Source of the DNA: an uncultured Gemmatimonadota bacterium
GTDB taxonomy: Bacteria > Latescibacterota > UBA2968 > UBA8231
Length of the DNA stretch: 42,290 bases
Assembly (NCBI GenBank): GCA_903893785.1
Contig: CAITNQ010000527.1
Coordinates: forward strand, 1 to 42,290
Direction of reading: 5' to 3'
Shown here: piece by piece, positions 7,116 through 15,863 of the stretch
How positions within the stretch are numbered: the stretch's first letter is position 1
Layout of the letters: the number at the start of each line of letters is the position of its first letter
Position numbers and translations under genes: made by a program
Notes under the pieces: model-generated
Told to the model about the DNA's origin: nothing
Seen by the model: the letters and a program-made list of their open reading frames with translations, nothing else
The model's database searches: none

Positions 7116-9794
7116 GTGAGCACGAGAATACCATGGCATACAGTTGACGCGCACGCCGCCCTGGCGCAGCTCGAGACCACCACCGCGGGTCTGTCCAGCG
7201 CCTCGGTGCTAGAGCGCCAGGCCCGGCATGGCAGTAACGAACTACGAATGGAAGGTCGCCCCACCGCGCTGCGCATCCTCGCTGGCCAGTTCATGAACGT
7301 CTTCGTCGTCATCCTGCTCGTGGCCACCGGCCTGTCCGCGGTGCTTGGCCATGGACTTGAGTCGGCTGCCATCGCCGCCATCGTGGCTTTTGCTGTGCTA
7401 CTGGGGTTTGTGCAGGAATACCGTGCTGAGCGCGCGATCGAGGCCCTGCACCGCATGGCCGCGCCGACCGCCGCGGTGCGGCGCGATGGCAGCGAACAGA
7501 CAATCCCCGCCCGCGAGTTGGTGCCCGGCGATGTGGTGCTGCTGCGGGCCGGCGACAAGGTCCCCGCTGATTGCCGGCTGATCGAAGCCGCCAACCTGCA
7601 GACGGAAGAGGCCGCCCTTACGGGCGAGTCCGTGCCGTCCGAGAAGGCGTTGCCGGCGCTGGCAGACGCGGAATTGCCCGTGGGGGACCGCCGCAACATG
7701 GTGTATGCGGGCACCGCCGTCACCTACGGCCGCGGCCAGGCAGTGGTGGTGGCCACCGGCATGGAGACGGAGTTCGGGCAGATCACGGGCCTGCTGCAGT
7801 CAGTGGAGTCGGGACGAACGCCCCTGCAAGAGAACCTCGATCGTGTGGGCCAGCGCCTAGCGCAGGCGGCCGTGGTTCTGGTGGTGGCCATCGTGGCGTT
7901 GGGTATCACGCGCGGACAACCGGTCTTGGAGATGGTGATCTTCGGCCTGGCCCTGGCCGTGGCCGTGGTTCCGGAGGCGCTGCCGGCGGTGGTCACCATC
8001 TCTCTGGCCATGGGCACCCAGCGCATGGCTCGGCGGCACGCACTGGTCCGCCGCCTGCCGACCGTGGAGACACTCGGCAGCACATCGGTGATCTGCTCGG
8101 ACAAAACCGGCACGCTGACACGGGACGAGATGACGGTGCGAGCCCTGTACGTGGCCGGCCACCGGATCGAGGTCACCGGCCCAGGGTATGAGCCGGAAGG
8201 CGAGTTCCGTTTCGCGACCGGCGGCACCGCCGCCCGCCCGACCATGGAGGCGTTCCTGCAGGCCGCGGCGTTGGTCGGTGATGCGCGCCTGGTGCAGCAG
8301 GAGGGGCGATGGGTGATCAAAGGCGACCCCACCGAAGGCGCTCTGGTGGTGGCCGCGGCCAAGGCGGGTCTGCACAAGGACGTACTTGAGGAGCGCTACC
8401 CCAGGCTTGGTGAGGTGCCCTTCACCTCTGAGACCAAGCGCATGACGACATTGCACGGCGACAGCAGCGGCGGTCGTCGCGCCTACGCCAAAGGGGCACC
8501 GGAGGTAGTCCTCGCCGCCTGCACGCGGTGGCAGTCGGCGGACGGCGAGCAGCCGCTCGATGACGCTGGACGCGCCTGTATCCTGCAGGAGGCGCAATCG
8601 ATGGCCGACGCAGCACTGCGAGTCCTCGCGGTAGCCACCCGCCCAGCCGCAGACCTGACGGAGGCAGAGCGCGAGATGACCTTCCTGGGTCTGGCTGGCA
8701 TGTTCGACCCCCCAAGGGCAGAGGCGCGCGACGCCATCGCCGTGTGCGAAGCAGCTGGCATCCGCCCCGTGATGATCACTGGCGATCACCCGGTGACAGC
8801 CCGTGCCGTAGCCCGCGAACTGGGGCTGCTGAAGGCAGGCGACCGCGTTGTCACGGGGACCGAACTGGAGGCCATGGACGACGCCGACCTGGCGCGTCAG
8901 GTAGATCACATAGGTGTGTATGCGCGGGTCTCGCCGGCGCACAATCTGCGCGTCGTCAGCGCCTGGCAGGCGCAGGGCCAGGTGGTCGCGATGACCGGCG
9001 ATGGCGTCAACGACGCACCGGCGCTGAAGAAGGCGGATATCGGCATTGCCATGGGGATCGCCGGCACCGATGTCAGTCGGGAAGCCGCCGCCATGACCCT
9101 CACCGATGACAATTTCAGCTCGATAGTCGCGGCGGTCGAGGAGGGCCGTTGGATCTTCGGCAACATCCGCAAGTACCTGATGTACCTGCTCTCGTCGAAT
9201 GTCGGCGAAATCGGGTTGATGGCGGGCGCAGCCCTGTTGGGCATGCCGTTGCCACTGTCGGCGGTACAGATCCTCTTCGTCAACCTGGCCACGGATGGAC
9301 TCCCGGCGTTGGCCCTGGCCGTTGACCCGCCCGAGAAAGACCTGATGCGACGTCGCCCACGCGACCCGCGACGCGGCATTTTCACCCGGCCGGTAGTCAC
9401 GTTGATGATGATCGGCGGGGTGTGGTCGGCGTTGGTCAACCTGGGTCTGTTTGCCTGGGCTCTTGACTCGGGGCGCGAGCTGACCGAGTGCATGACGATG
9501 ACTTTCGCGTCCCTGGTACTCATCCAGTTCTTCAAGGCCTACAACTACCGGTCTGACCGCAACTCAGTTCTGAGGCGGCCGTTTGCCAACACCTGGCTCA
9601 ACATGGCCGTCGCCCTCGACCTGCTGATGCTGGTGGCGGTAGTGGCCGTACCGGCGTTGGAGTTGCCCTTCAACACCGTGAACCTCACGCTATTCGACTG
9701 GGTGGTGGTCACGGCCGTCTCGCTGACGGTCCTGCCGGTCCTCGAGGTGGCGAAATGGATGGCCCGCCGAGGCTGGTTCGGTCGTCTGGACTGA
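7116..9794 (+). CDS. P-type cation ATPase, P2 (Ca/Mn) type, probably Mn2+ efflux
   Basis: This is an 892-residue membrane pump. The GTG start at 7116 is preceded by AGGAGG at 7104-7109; the open frame continues upstream but would run through the riboswitch and terminator. Family marks are an N-terminal cation-ATPase domain, TGES (169-172) in the actuator, PEALP (286-290) in M4, the phosphorylated D329 in DKTGT, KGAPE (459-463) in the nucleotide domain, TGDGVNDAP (627-635), and N723 and D727 in M6 (NLATDGLP), with N695 and E698 in M5. These are the ligand positions of SERCA-like Ca/Mn pumps; there are no CPx or heavy-metal-binding motifs. Known family members couple ATP hydrolysis to cation export. 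Control by a Mn riboswitch makes Mn2+ the likely substrate, although Ca2+ cannot be excluded by sequence. Confidence 0.93.
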   Translation: MSTRIPWHTVDAHAALAQLETTTAGLSSASVLERQARHGSNELRMEGRPTALRILAGQFMNVFVVILLVATGLSAVLGHGLESAAIAAIVAFAVLLGFVQEYRAERAIEALHRMAAPTAAVRRDGSEQTIPARELVPGDVVLLRAGDKVPADCRLIEAANLQTEEAALTGESVPSEKALPALADAELPVGDRRNMVYAGTAVTYGRGQAVVVATGMETEFGQITGLLQSVESGRTPLQENLDRVGQRLAQAAVVLVVAIVALGITRGQPVLEMVIFGLALAVAVVPEALPAVVTISLAMGTQRMARRHALVRRLPTVETLGSTSVICSDKTGTLTRDEMTVRALYVAGHRIEVTGPGYEPEGEFRFATGGTAARPTMEAFLQAAALVGDARLVQQEGRWVIKGDPTEGALVVAAAKAGLHKDVLEERYPRLGEVPFTSETKRMTTLHGDSSGGRRAYAKGAPEVVLAACTRWQSADGEQPLDDAGRACILQEAQSMADAALRVLAVATRPAADLTEAEREMTFLGLAGMFDPPRAEARDAIAVCEAAGIRPVMITGDHPVTARAVARELGLLKAGDRVVTGTELEAMDDADLARQVDHIGVYARVSPAHNLRVVSAWQAQGQVVAMTGDGVNDAPALKKADIGIAMGIAGTDVSREAAAMTLTDDNFSSIVAAVEEGRWIFGNIRKYLMYLLSSNVGEIGLMAGAALLGMPLPLSAVQILFVNLATDGLPALALAVDPPEKDLMRRRPRDPRRGIFTRPVVTLMMIGGVWSALVNLGLFAWALDSGRELTECMTMTFASLVLIQFFKAYNYRSDRNSVLRRPFANTWLNMAVALDLLMLVAVVAVPALELPFNTVNLTLFDWVVVTAVSLTVLPVLEVAKWMARRGWFGRLD

Positions 9795-9836
9795 CGGACG
9801 GCTGCCAGGGTCGGGGGTACCGGCCGTCGCCCGGGC

Positions 9837-9865
9837 GGGGCGGCACGACGGCTCGGTGCCGCCCC
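9837..9865 (+). terminator. Strong stem-loop after the ATPase gene
   Basis: GGGGCGGCAC (9837-9846) and GTGCCGCCCC (9856-9865) form a perfect 10-bp stem with a 9-base loop, 42 bases after the ATPase stop. There is no T-run, so it may mark or protect a 3' end rather than terminate on its own. Confidence 0.4.
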
Positions 9866-9920
9866 CCGGGCCGCGCCATTGCGGCGCGGGCTCGAGCGGT
9901 GTAGGTTGTCGCCTTCGGCC

Positions 9921-10724
9921 ATGGAGACGCCCCGCACCGCCCTTACCCCGCGCGCACCGGCCAGCCGCCTGCTGGCGCCTCTGGATGCCATCGCGGCCCA
10001 GTCGACCACGTTGCGCGTGGAGCGCGGCGCCGTGTTCGTGTCCGAGGGGCGTGAGTATGCCATCCCTCTCTACGAGTTCACGGGTCCGGCGAGCGGCTCC
10101 GACGCCACGGTCATCGGCTTGTTTGCCGGCGTGCACGGCGACGAACCTGAGGGCGTGGAAGCCATGGTCCGGTTCCTCGGCCAACTGGCCGCCGCGCCGG
10201 AGATGGGTCGGGGTTACGTTCTGTGCGCGTACCCAGTGTGCAATCCCACCGGCCTGGAAGACGGTACGCGTCACTGTCGGGGTGGCGGCGACCTCAACCG
10301 CATGTTCTGGACCGGCGCCACGCGTCCTGAGGTGCGCCTGTTGGAGGGCGAGTTGCGCCGCCGGGCCTTCCATGGCCTGATCGCCCTGCACACCGACGAC
10401 ACCAGCCATGGGTTCTACAGCTACGTCGGCGGCCGCATGCTGACCCACTACCTGATCGAACCGGCCCTGGCGGCCGCCGAGCGCCTGCTACCGCGCAATC
10501 GGGCCGGGGTGATCGATGGCTTCGTGGCCGACAACGGAGTGATCGGCCAGTGGTTCCCCGGCGTGCTGAGCGCCCCGCCCGAGGCCCACCCCAAACCCTT
10601 CGAGATTGTCTTGGAGACGCCGCACGCGCAGGTGGAGCCAGCCGGCCCTGACGCCCTAGTGGCTGCCCTGTGCTCGGTCTTGGACGAGTACCGCCGGTTG
10701 ATGGCCTACGCGGTGAACCTGTAG
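9921..10724 (+). CDS. M14-type succinylglutamate desuccinylase/aspartoacylase family deacylase
   Basis: This is a 267-residue cytoplasmic protein with the zinc-enzyme pattern of the AspA/AstE branch of family M14. H72 and E75 lie in AGVHGDEPEG, N126-R127 in DLNRMF, H157 in ALHTDDT and the general base E232 in VLETPH. Family members hydrolyse N-acyl amino acids or related amides. The ATG at 9921 is chosen although its Shine-Dalgarno sequence is poor; an in-frame TTG at 9879 is the alternative. It is followed after 19 bp by the URO-D-like gene, so the two are probably cotranscribed. The actual acyl substrate cannot be read from the sequence. Confidence 0.85.
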   Translation: METPRTALTPRAPASRLLAPLDAIAAQSTTLRVERGAVFVSEGREYAIPLYEFTGPASGSDATVIGLFAGVHGDEPEGVEAMVRFLGQLAAAPEMGRGYVLCAYPVCNPTGLEDGTRHCRGGGDLNRMFWTGATRPEVRLLEGELRRRAFHGLIALHTDDTSHGFYSYVGGRMLTHYLIEPALAAAERLLPRNRAGVIDGFVADNGVIGQWFPGVLSAPPEAHPKPFEIVLETPHAQVEPAGPDALVAALCSVLDEYRRLMAYAVNL

Positions 10725-10743
10725 CCGTATCGATGAGGAACCG

Positions 10744-11853
10744 ATGAACGCATCACTGGAGCGGCTCCTGGACCAGTACCAGGTCGCCATGGCGTCGCCG
10801 GAAAACCAGCGTCGGGGCCAGCACGGCGTGCCGATCTGCGTTGGCATGGAGGAGCCCGTGTGCTGGCATCACCTGTGGGGCTACGATATCAACCGCCTGT
10901 TCACCGATGCGGCCTTCTACTGCGAGGAGACGCTGCGGCAGCGCCTGTGGCGCTTCGAGAACATCCCGGACGACGCGCGGCTGGGTGACGGCATCGCCGC
11001 CTGGCTCGGACACTACCCCGAGTACACCTATGTGGGCATGGACGTGGCGTTCACCGCGGCCGGGGTGCCGAATATCCAGACCGACCACCCCATGACGCGC
11101 ACCCCCGATCCGCGGCTGGTGCCCATGGTCGACTTCGGTACTTCGGGCTGGATGCCGCGCCAACTCCGCTGGTACGAAGACATCAACCGTCTGGTCGGCC
11201 ACCGTCTGCAGGTGGGGTTCCAGACCTGGTGGCGTGGCCCTCTGGACATGGCGGTACAGTTGCGCGGGTACGAGAACCTGATGGCTGACGCCGTGGAACG
11301 GCCGACCTTCGTCCACGCCCTGCTGGCGCATCTGGTCGACCAGCGCAGCCGCTGGTACAGTGGCTATGCCAGGCACTTCGACTGCCCGGTGCCCGCCGGC
11401 GCGGTCGGCGACGATTGGATCAATGTGCCGTTCATCTCGCCGGCGTTCTTCGCGGACTTCGTCCTGCCGGCGTACCTGCAGATCGAGCGCTTCCACGGCT
11501 CGCTGCGCCATGTCCACTCGTGCGGCAACCAAACCCCGGTGCAGAAGCATCTGCTCCGGATCCGCTCCCTGGCCGCCCTGGAGGTCAGCCCCTGGACCGA
11601 CCTGGAGGAGACCATCCGCAACCTGCCGGACGGCATGGGCTTGGGCATCAGCGTCCACCCGAACGATGTCCTGTTCGCCACTGAAACCGAGATGGCAGCC
11701 AGGCTGCAGCGGATCCGCGACACGTGTCATGGCCGGCCGTTCTCGCTGGGCACGGCGGGGTTGACCCCAATCCACCATCTGTCGCAGGCCGATGCCTTCG
11801 TAACCCAGGTGCGCCGCTGGCTGACGTTGGCGCGCCAGATCATGGACTCCTGA
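10744..11853 (+). CDS. Uroporphyrinogen decarboxylase-like protein (MtaA/HemE superfamily)
   Basis: This 369-residue protein starts at ATG 10744 behind GAGGAAC. Residues H258-S-C260-G-N262 match the His-x-Cys metal motif of the methylcobalamin:CoM methyltransferase branch, and the overall pattern is a URO-D TIM barrel. True HemE proteins in heme synthesis lack this motif and carry different N-terminal arginines. Many uncultured bacteria encode large families of such proteins with unproven roles, possibly zinc-dependent methyl transfer or demethylation. It follows the M14 deacylase by 19 bp, so the two may act on one substrate. No corrinoid protein or methyltransferase partner is seen nearby. 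Confidence 0.8.
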   Translation: MNASLERLLDQYQVAMASPENQRRGQHGVPICVGMEEPVCWHHLWGYDINRLFTDAAFYCEETLRQRLWRFENIPDDARLGDGIAAWLGHYPEYTYVGMDVAFTAAGVPNIQTDHPMTRTPDPRLVPMVDFGTSGWMPRQLRWYEDINRLVGHRLQVGFQTWWRGPLDMAVQLRGYENLMADAVERPTFVHALLAHLVDQRSRWYSGYARHFDCPVPAGAVGDDWINVPFISPAFFADFVLPAYLQIERFHGSLRHVHSCGNQTPVQKHLLRIRSLAALEVSPWTDLEETIRNLPDGMGLGISVHPNDVLFATETEMAARLQRIRDTCHGRPFSLGTAGLTPIHHLSQADAFVTQVRRWLTLARQIMDS

Positions 11854-11897
11854 ACCGTGCCGTCAACAGGCGATCGAGCCGGCAACAGGCGAGACGG

Positions 11898-11951
11898 GTG
11901 CCGATGGGCCGGCAATCACCGCCCATGGCCGGGTCCGTGGCCCATCGGCAC
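11898..11951. repeat. Perfect 13-bp inverted repeat
   Basis: GTGCCGATGGGCC (11898-11910) and GGCCCATCGGCAC (11939-11951) are exact reverse complements around a 28-base loop that itself contains pairing segments. It lies between the URO-D-like and SUMF1 genes. With no T-run after it, it may be an RNA processing or stabilising hairpin, or a protein-binding dyad. Confidence 0.6.
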
Positions 11952-12059
11952 GGCCGGCCCCCACCACCTGGTTCCCGGGCACGGCCAGGTAGCGCACCGG
12001 GTACGGAGATCACCCGGCCAGACCGTGCCCATGGGACTCACACAGAGGGGAACACTACC

Positions 12060-12953
12060 GTGACCGACACTGACGATCGCCTGGGCGACTTGATCACCGT
12101 TCCTGCCGGCCGCTTCCTCATGGGCAACAATGGCCACGAAGGGTACAGCGACCCGGCCGAGTTCCCGCAGCACGAGGTGTTCCTGCCCACGTACCAGATC
12201 GGCAGGAATGAGGTCACGCGCGGGCAGTACCGCCGCTTCATCGAGGCCGGCGGGTACCAGGACCCGCAGTTCTGGTCACCGGCTGGCTGGGAGTGGGTGC
12301 AGGGCGATATGCTGGTCTACGCCAGGATGCATGGGCGCACGACAACGGTGCGCCGGCCGGACGCCCATCGGCCCCGTTCGGCGCCCGAATACTGGGACGC
12401 GGAGCAGGAGTGGTTTGGCCACGACCTCGGTCACCCGCGGTTTGTCCAGACAGAGGCTCACCCGGTGGTAGGCGTGACTTGGTTCGAAGCCGACGCGTTC
12501 TGCCGTTGGGCCGGCGGCCGGCTGCCCAGCGAAGCGGAATGGGAGAAGGCCGCGCGGTGGGACGAGGCCGCCCAGTGCCCCCGCACCTGGCCTTGGGGTG
12601 ATGTGTGGGACCCGGAGAAGTGCAATAACCCGGAAGACCACAACCCTGCGGGGGGCGGTTACGGCGTCAACCAGAGCGCGCCGGTAGGGAGCTATCCCGA
12701 CGGCGCCAGCCCCTACGGTTGCCTGGACATGGTGGGCAATGCGTACGAGTGGGTGGCGGACTGGGCGGTTTCGTACCCCGGCAGTACGCAACCCTTCGAT
12801 CACACGGGGTCGTACCACTACGTGCGCGGCGGCTGCTGGGATGACGGTCCTCTGGCGGTGCGCTGTGCGGCGCGCATCTGGTACCTGCCGCCCGACTCCA
12901 GCGGCACCGGCCCTGGCGACAGCGACTACCCCGGGTTCCGGGTGGCTCGCTGA
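12060..12953 (+). CDS. SUMF1 (FGE-sulfatase) domain protein without the FGE cysteine pair
   Basis: This 297-residue protein starts at GTG 12060 behind AGAGGGG. The frame is open further upstream but runs through a hairpin-filled spacer. It is a single SUMF1 domain: VPAGRFLMGNN near the start, VTRGQYRRF, GGRLPSEAEWEKAAR, GNAYEWVADW and a final YPGFRVAR. In formylglycine-generating enzymes the segment after RGGS carries the two catalytic cysteines about five residues apart; here the segment is RGGCWDDGPLAVRCAARIW and they are not in register. It is therefore probably not a sulfatase activator. SUMF1 domains also occur in EgtB-type oxidases and binding proteins. There is no signal peptide. It sits 206 bp after the URO-D-like gene, perhaps in the same unit. 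Confidence 0.8.
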   Translation: MTDTDDRLGDLITVPAGRFLMGNNGHEGYSDPAEFPQHEVFLPTYQIGRNEVTRGQYRRFIEAGGYQDPQFWSPAGWEWVQGDMLVYARMHGRTTTVRRPDAHRPRSAPEYWDAEQEWFGHDLGHPRFVQTEAHPVVGVTWFEADAFCRWAGGRLPSEAEWEKAARWDEAAQCPRTWPWGDVWDPEKCNNPEDHNPAGGGYGVNQSAPVGSYPDGASPYGCLDMVGNAYEWVADWAVSYPGSTQPFDHTGSYHYVRGGCWDDGPLAVRCAARIWYLPPDSSGTGPGDSDYPGFRVAR

Positions 12954-13062
12954 CGCCGACTCGCAGGGTTTTCTCAACGCACGCAGCGCACCGCTCCGGG
13001 CGTGCGCGGTGCCTCTATCCCGGCGACCCGACTGCCACCGGGATCGGGCGCGACCCGCCGGT

Positions 13063-13215
13063 TCAGCGCACCCGCAGGGCCACGAAGGTGAAGTGGAGGT
13101 CGACTTCCTGCAGCGGGTCCTGGTTGCCGATGGCCAACGGCGCGTCGTCCGAGCCCCGGCCTGGCTTCCTCGACGGCCGATGTCGGTAGAGATGCGGCGA
13201 CGTACGTGCGCCGAC
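13063..13215 (-). pseudogene. Orphan C-terminal coding remnant
   Basis: The minus strand reads an open frame ending in TGA at 13063-13065 whose last ~35 codons almost all end in G or C (APLAIGNQDPLQEV, then LHFTFVALRVR). No ATG, GTG or TTG start is available before the stop of the cNMP-fold gene at 13221, whose frame is different. It looks like the tail of a lost gene, or the product of an indel joining it to its neighbour. The opposite strand is also open here, but its third positions are less biased. Confidence 0.35.
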
Positions 13216-13220
13216 CCGTG

Positions 13221-14243
13221 TTACCGGTCAGAGAAACCGCGGCGCCGGGTGCCCAGGGGTTCGCCGGCTGGCTTCGGCGTGTCGCTGACGGCTTCGCGAA
13301 TGCTCAGCCCGACCAGGGAGAAGCTGCGCGCCGCGGGCAGATGGCGCACCAGCCAACGGCAGGTATGCGCAATGTCGTCGTGGGTGAAGCCCTCGCGGCG
13401 CAACTGCAGGACGGCGTCCTGGTCCAGACGCCGCTGCTCCTGGCTTACCTCAACGCTGATAGAGCGGTAGAAATCGCCCACCAGGCGGGCTGCCTGGGCG
13501 TCCTCTTCCGCGGCGGCTGCCCCCGGCGACGATGGCATGGCCCGGGGCACGGGGGCCTGGGTGCCAGGCGGACCGGGGGTTCCGGCAGCTGCCGGCGGCG
13601 GGTCAGTCACCGTCGAAGCGCCGGTGAGGGCTGTCGGCGCTGCCCCTGGCCCCGCCGCCGAAGCCGGCGGCAAACCCGACGCAGGGGGGCAGGCGTCGGC
13701 GTGCTCCCCACCACCGGCAGCACCGCCGGCCATGCCCGGAACAGGCGCGGCCAGAGGGCTGGCGGCGGGCGGCGGCACAGTACCGGCCCAAGCCGAACGC
13801 TGCGCCCGCACCACTTGGCATGCTTCCTCCACCCGTTCGGCGAGCACCGTGGCAACGCGCAGCAACAGGTCTGCCGCCAAGCCCGGGTGATCCTGGCAGG
13901 CCGCAGCGACTTCGGCATACCCCAGTCGGAGCAGACGGGTCGGCGCGCGGGCCCGCACAGTGGCCGTGCTGGGGCGCTGGTGGACATAGCCGGCCTCGCC
14001 GATGGTGGCAAAGGGCTTGAGGCGTCCCATGGGGGTGGCCTCGAGTCCTTCCACCTCGAGTTCGCCTTCCAGGACCACGAAGAGCGCACTGGAGGAGGCG
14101 CCGGCCTGAACCAGCACGTCACCCGCCTGGAGGGAAACAACGCGCCCGGCCTTTACCAGGCAGCGCGCGGGTGCGGACGCCAATCCCGCCAGCAGAGGCA
14201 CCTGCTGCAGGGCGCGCCACTCAAGATGCATCGGCCTGCCCAT
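13221..14243 (-). CDS. cNMP-binding-fold protein with long Pro/Ala linker
   Basis: This is a 340-residue protein. Residues 5-130 have the Crp-type cyclic nucleotide-binding barrel (PLLAGL, then LQAGDVLVQAG, VLEGELEVEG, and a GEAGY...STATVRA phosphate-cassette region). At the canonical Arg position of the cassette (PRSATV in many proteins) the sequence reads PSTATV with an Arg one residue before the Pro, so nucleotide binding is uncertain. Residues 140-245 are a Pro/Ala/Gly-rich linker. Residues 250-340 are a charged helical region that was not recognised. No Crp-type helix-turn-helix is evident. The start overlaps the response-regulator gene (stop at 14221), so the two are translationally coupled; ATG 14243 has GGGGC upstream, and ATG 14231 is an alternative. 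Inference: the output partner of the adjacent kinase/regulator pair. Confidence 0.75.
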   Translation of the reverse strand: MGRPMHLEWRALQQVPLLAGLASAPARCLVKAGRVVSLQAGDVLVQAGASSSALFVVLEGELEVEGLEATPMGRLKPFATIGEAGYVHQRPSTATVRARAPTRLLRLGYAEVAAACQDHPGLAADLLLRVATVLAERVEEACQVVRAQRSAWAGTVPPPAASPLAAPVPGMAGGAAGGGEHADACPPASGLPPASAAGPGAAPTALTGASTVTDPPPAAAGTPGPPGTQAPVPRAMPSSPGAAAAEEDAQAARLVGDFYRSISVEVSQEQRRLDQDAVLQLRREGFTHDDIAHTCRWLVRHLPAARSFSLVGLSIREAVSDTPKPAGEPLGTRRRGFSDR

Positions 14244-14619
14244 GGTCTGCCCCGCCCTGATCATCAGCCCATTCGCCCAACGCTGCAGCCACGCGCCGAA
14301 CGGTAAACGGTTTGGTCACGATCCGTCGAACCCCGAGGCCGATCAGTTCCTGGGTCACGTCCGGGGTGAGGTAACCGGAGATGACGACCACCGGCACCCG
14401 AGAACCCTGGTGCCGGAGGTGACGCAGCATATCTGTGCCATACGCCTTGGGCATCTTCACGTCAAGCAAGACCGCCGACACGATCTCGCGGCGCAGCGCC
14501 CGGACGGCTTCGAAGGCGTCGTGAGCCGCCAGGGCCTCGTACCCCAGGCCGGTTAACAGGTCGCTCAGCATCTGGCGGTACTGGATGTCGTTTTCGACGA
14601 TCAGGACGCGCTTGGCCAT
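14221..14619 (-). CDS. Single-domain response regulator (CheY-like)
   Basis: This is a 132-residue receiver domain with no output domain. The acidic pocket is E9-N10-D11, the phospho-acceptor is D53 in LLDVKMP, S81 occupies the switch Thr/Ser site and K103 is in VTKPF. It starts 5 bp after the kinase gene stop and overlaps the cNMP-fold gene start, so the three genes form one unit. Phosphate should come from the adjacent GAF kinase. Output is presumably by protein contact, perhaps with the cNMP-fold protein. Confidence 0.92.
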   Translation of the reverse strand: MAKRVLIVENDIQYRQMLSDLLTGLGYEALAAHDAFEAVRALRREIVSAVLLDVKMPKAYGTDMLRHLRHQGSRVPVVVISGYLTPDVTQELIGLGVRRIVTKPFTVRRVAAALGEWADDQGGADHGQADAS

Positions 14620-14624
14620 GGCCG

Positions 14625-15863
14625 TCAGCCTTCAGCCGTCGTTTCAGCCCCGCGGGGCAGGACCACGCTCACCCGCGTGCCGGTGCCCGGAGCGCTGTCC
14701 AGCACCAGGCGACCGCCGTGGGCGTCGACAATGCGGAACACGATGCTCAATCCCAGGCCGGAACCGGCGTCCGCCTTGGTGCTGAACAGCGGTTGCGTGG
14801 CTCGCTGGCGCACTTCCTCGGTCATCCCGGTACCCGTGTCGCTGACCTCGACGAGGTATTCGTCGGCTCGCAGGGCGCAGCGCACCGACAGGGCCCCACC
14901 CGCAGGCATGGCTTCCAGGGCATTCAGCAGCAGGTTGCCGAACGCGTCGCCCAGGTCGGTTCGGTTGCCCCATAGCGGCGGCAGCGGCGGCAGATCGAGG
15001 GTCCAGGTTACCGCCGGCCCGTTGCGGCCCGTCCGTTGGCGCCACAGTGCCTGCATGCCCTCGGTGGTCTGCTGCAGCAGTACCGACAGATCCACCCAGT
15101 CCCGTTGTCGCCCGACGCCCAGGCGGGTGAACTGGTCGATGCGGTCAATGATCTGCTGGCCGCCGGCCGCGCCCTCAAGGATGGAGCGGACCGTCTGTTC
15201 CGGGTCCGACGGGAAGGCCAGGAAGATATCGGCACGGCCGACGATGATGCCCAGGACGTGGCGCATGGCGTGGGTCACCTCGGCCGCCACATCGCCCAGA
15301 GCACGCAACTGCTCCAGTTGCGCCACCTTCTTCTGGGCCTCCTGCAGGGCCGCGTAAGCCGACTCGAGGTCGCGGTGGAGCCGGGCATTGTGCAGCGCTG
15401 CACCGGCCTGGTTGGCGAAGGCCCGCAGGAGGGCTTCGTCTTCGGGCTCGAACGGCCCAACGCTGCCGCGTATTTCCCGGTCGGCAACGACCAGCACGCC
15501 CGCAACGTCGTGCGACGAGGCCAGGGGCACGAGGCACAGGCAGGCGCCAACGGGCGGCGCGGCGGTGAGTTGCTGCAGCTGCGCCGGCGCGCCCACCCGG
15601 GCCAGCACGGCTTCCAGGCCGGTCAGCGCCGCGGGCGCGAAGCCCGCCGCCGCCACCTGAGCCAGGCGGCCATCGGCCTCGCGCACCCACAGCGCGCCGG
15701 CGCGGGCGTCCACCATGACCAGGGCCCGCTGGAGAATCTCCTCGGCGACGTACAGCGGGTCGAGAGAACCGTGGAGGGCCAGCCCGACCTCGTAGAGCAT
15801 CTCCATCTGCAGCAGTCGCCGACGCAGCTCGAAGTCGCCCTTACCGCTGGCCAGTTCGCTCAT
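14625..15863 (-). CDS. GAF-domain sensor histidine kinase
   Basis: This is a 412-residue soluble kinase starting at ATG 15863 behind AAGGGGGG. A GAF domain spans about 30-165, then a coiled coil to about 190. The dimerisation box is EVTHAMRHVLGII with H198 the likely phospho-site; the Pro usual in His-x-x-x-Asn-Pro boxes is absent. The ATPase domain has NLLLNALEAM (N box), SDTGTGM (G1) and GSGLGLSIV (G2). There are no transmembrane segments, so it senses a cytoplasmic signal through GAF. The receiver gene follows after 5 bp. A strongly similar N-terminal region (start, GAF and coiled coil) occurs in the cyclase fusion at 37768-39759. Confidence 0.9.
   Translation of the reverse strand: MSELASGKGDFELRRRLLQMEMLYEVGLALHGSLDPLYVAEEILQRALVMVDARAGALWVREADGRLAQVAAAGFAPAALTGLEAVLARVGAPAQLQQLTAAPPVGACLCLVPLASSHDVAGVLVVADREIRGSVGPFEPEDEALLRAFANQAGAALHNARLHRDLESAYAALQEAQKKVAQLEQLRALGDVAAEVTHAMRHVLGIIVGRADIFLAFPSDPEQTVRSILEGAAGGQQIIDRIDQFTRLGVGRQRDWVDLSVLLQQTTEGMQALWRQRTGRNGPAVTWTLDLPPLPPLWGNRTDLGDAFGNLLLNALEAMPAGGALSVRCALRADEYLVEVSDTGTGMTEEVRQRATQPLFSTKADAGSGLGLSIVFRIVDAHGGRLVLDSAPGTGTRVSVVLPRGAETTAEG

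Noticed and set aside
5901..7154. Single 417-residue minus-strand protein
   Set aside because: The frame crosses the riboswitch and terminator and is low-complexity Arg/Ala/Pro over most of its length. Only short segments look coding, and part of the coherent reading lies in another frame.
10744..11853. HemE of heme biosynthesis
   Set aside because: The H-x-C-G-N motif and the neighbourhood fit the MtaA-like branch, and no other heme gene is present.
12060..12953. Formylglycine-generating enzyme that activates the neighbouring sulfatase
   Set aside because: The catalytic cysteine pair is missing, and the sulfatase-fold protein has no Cys or Ser in the signature to modify.
12958..13470. Plus-strand gene across 12958-13470
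   Set aside because: It overlaps the well-supported cNMP-fold gene and the minus-strand remnant, both with stronger third-position bias, and has no recognisable domain.
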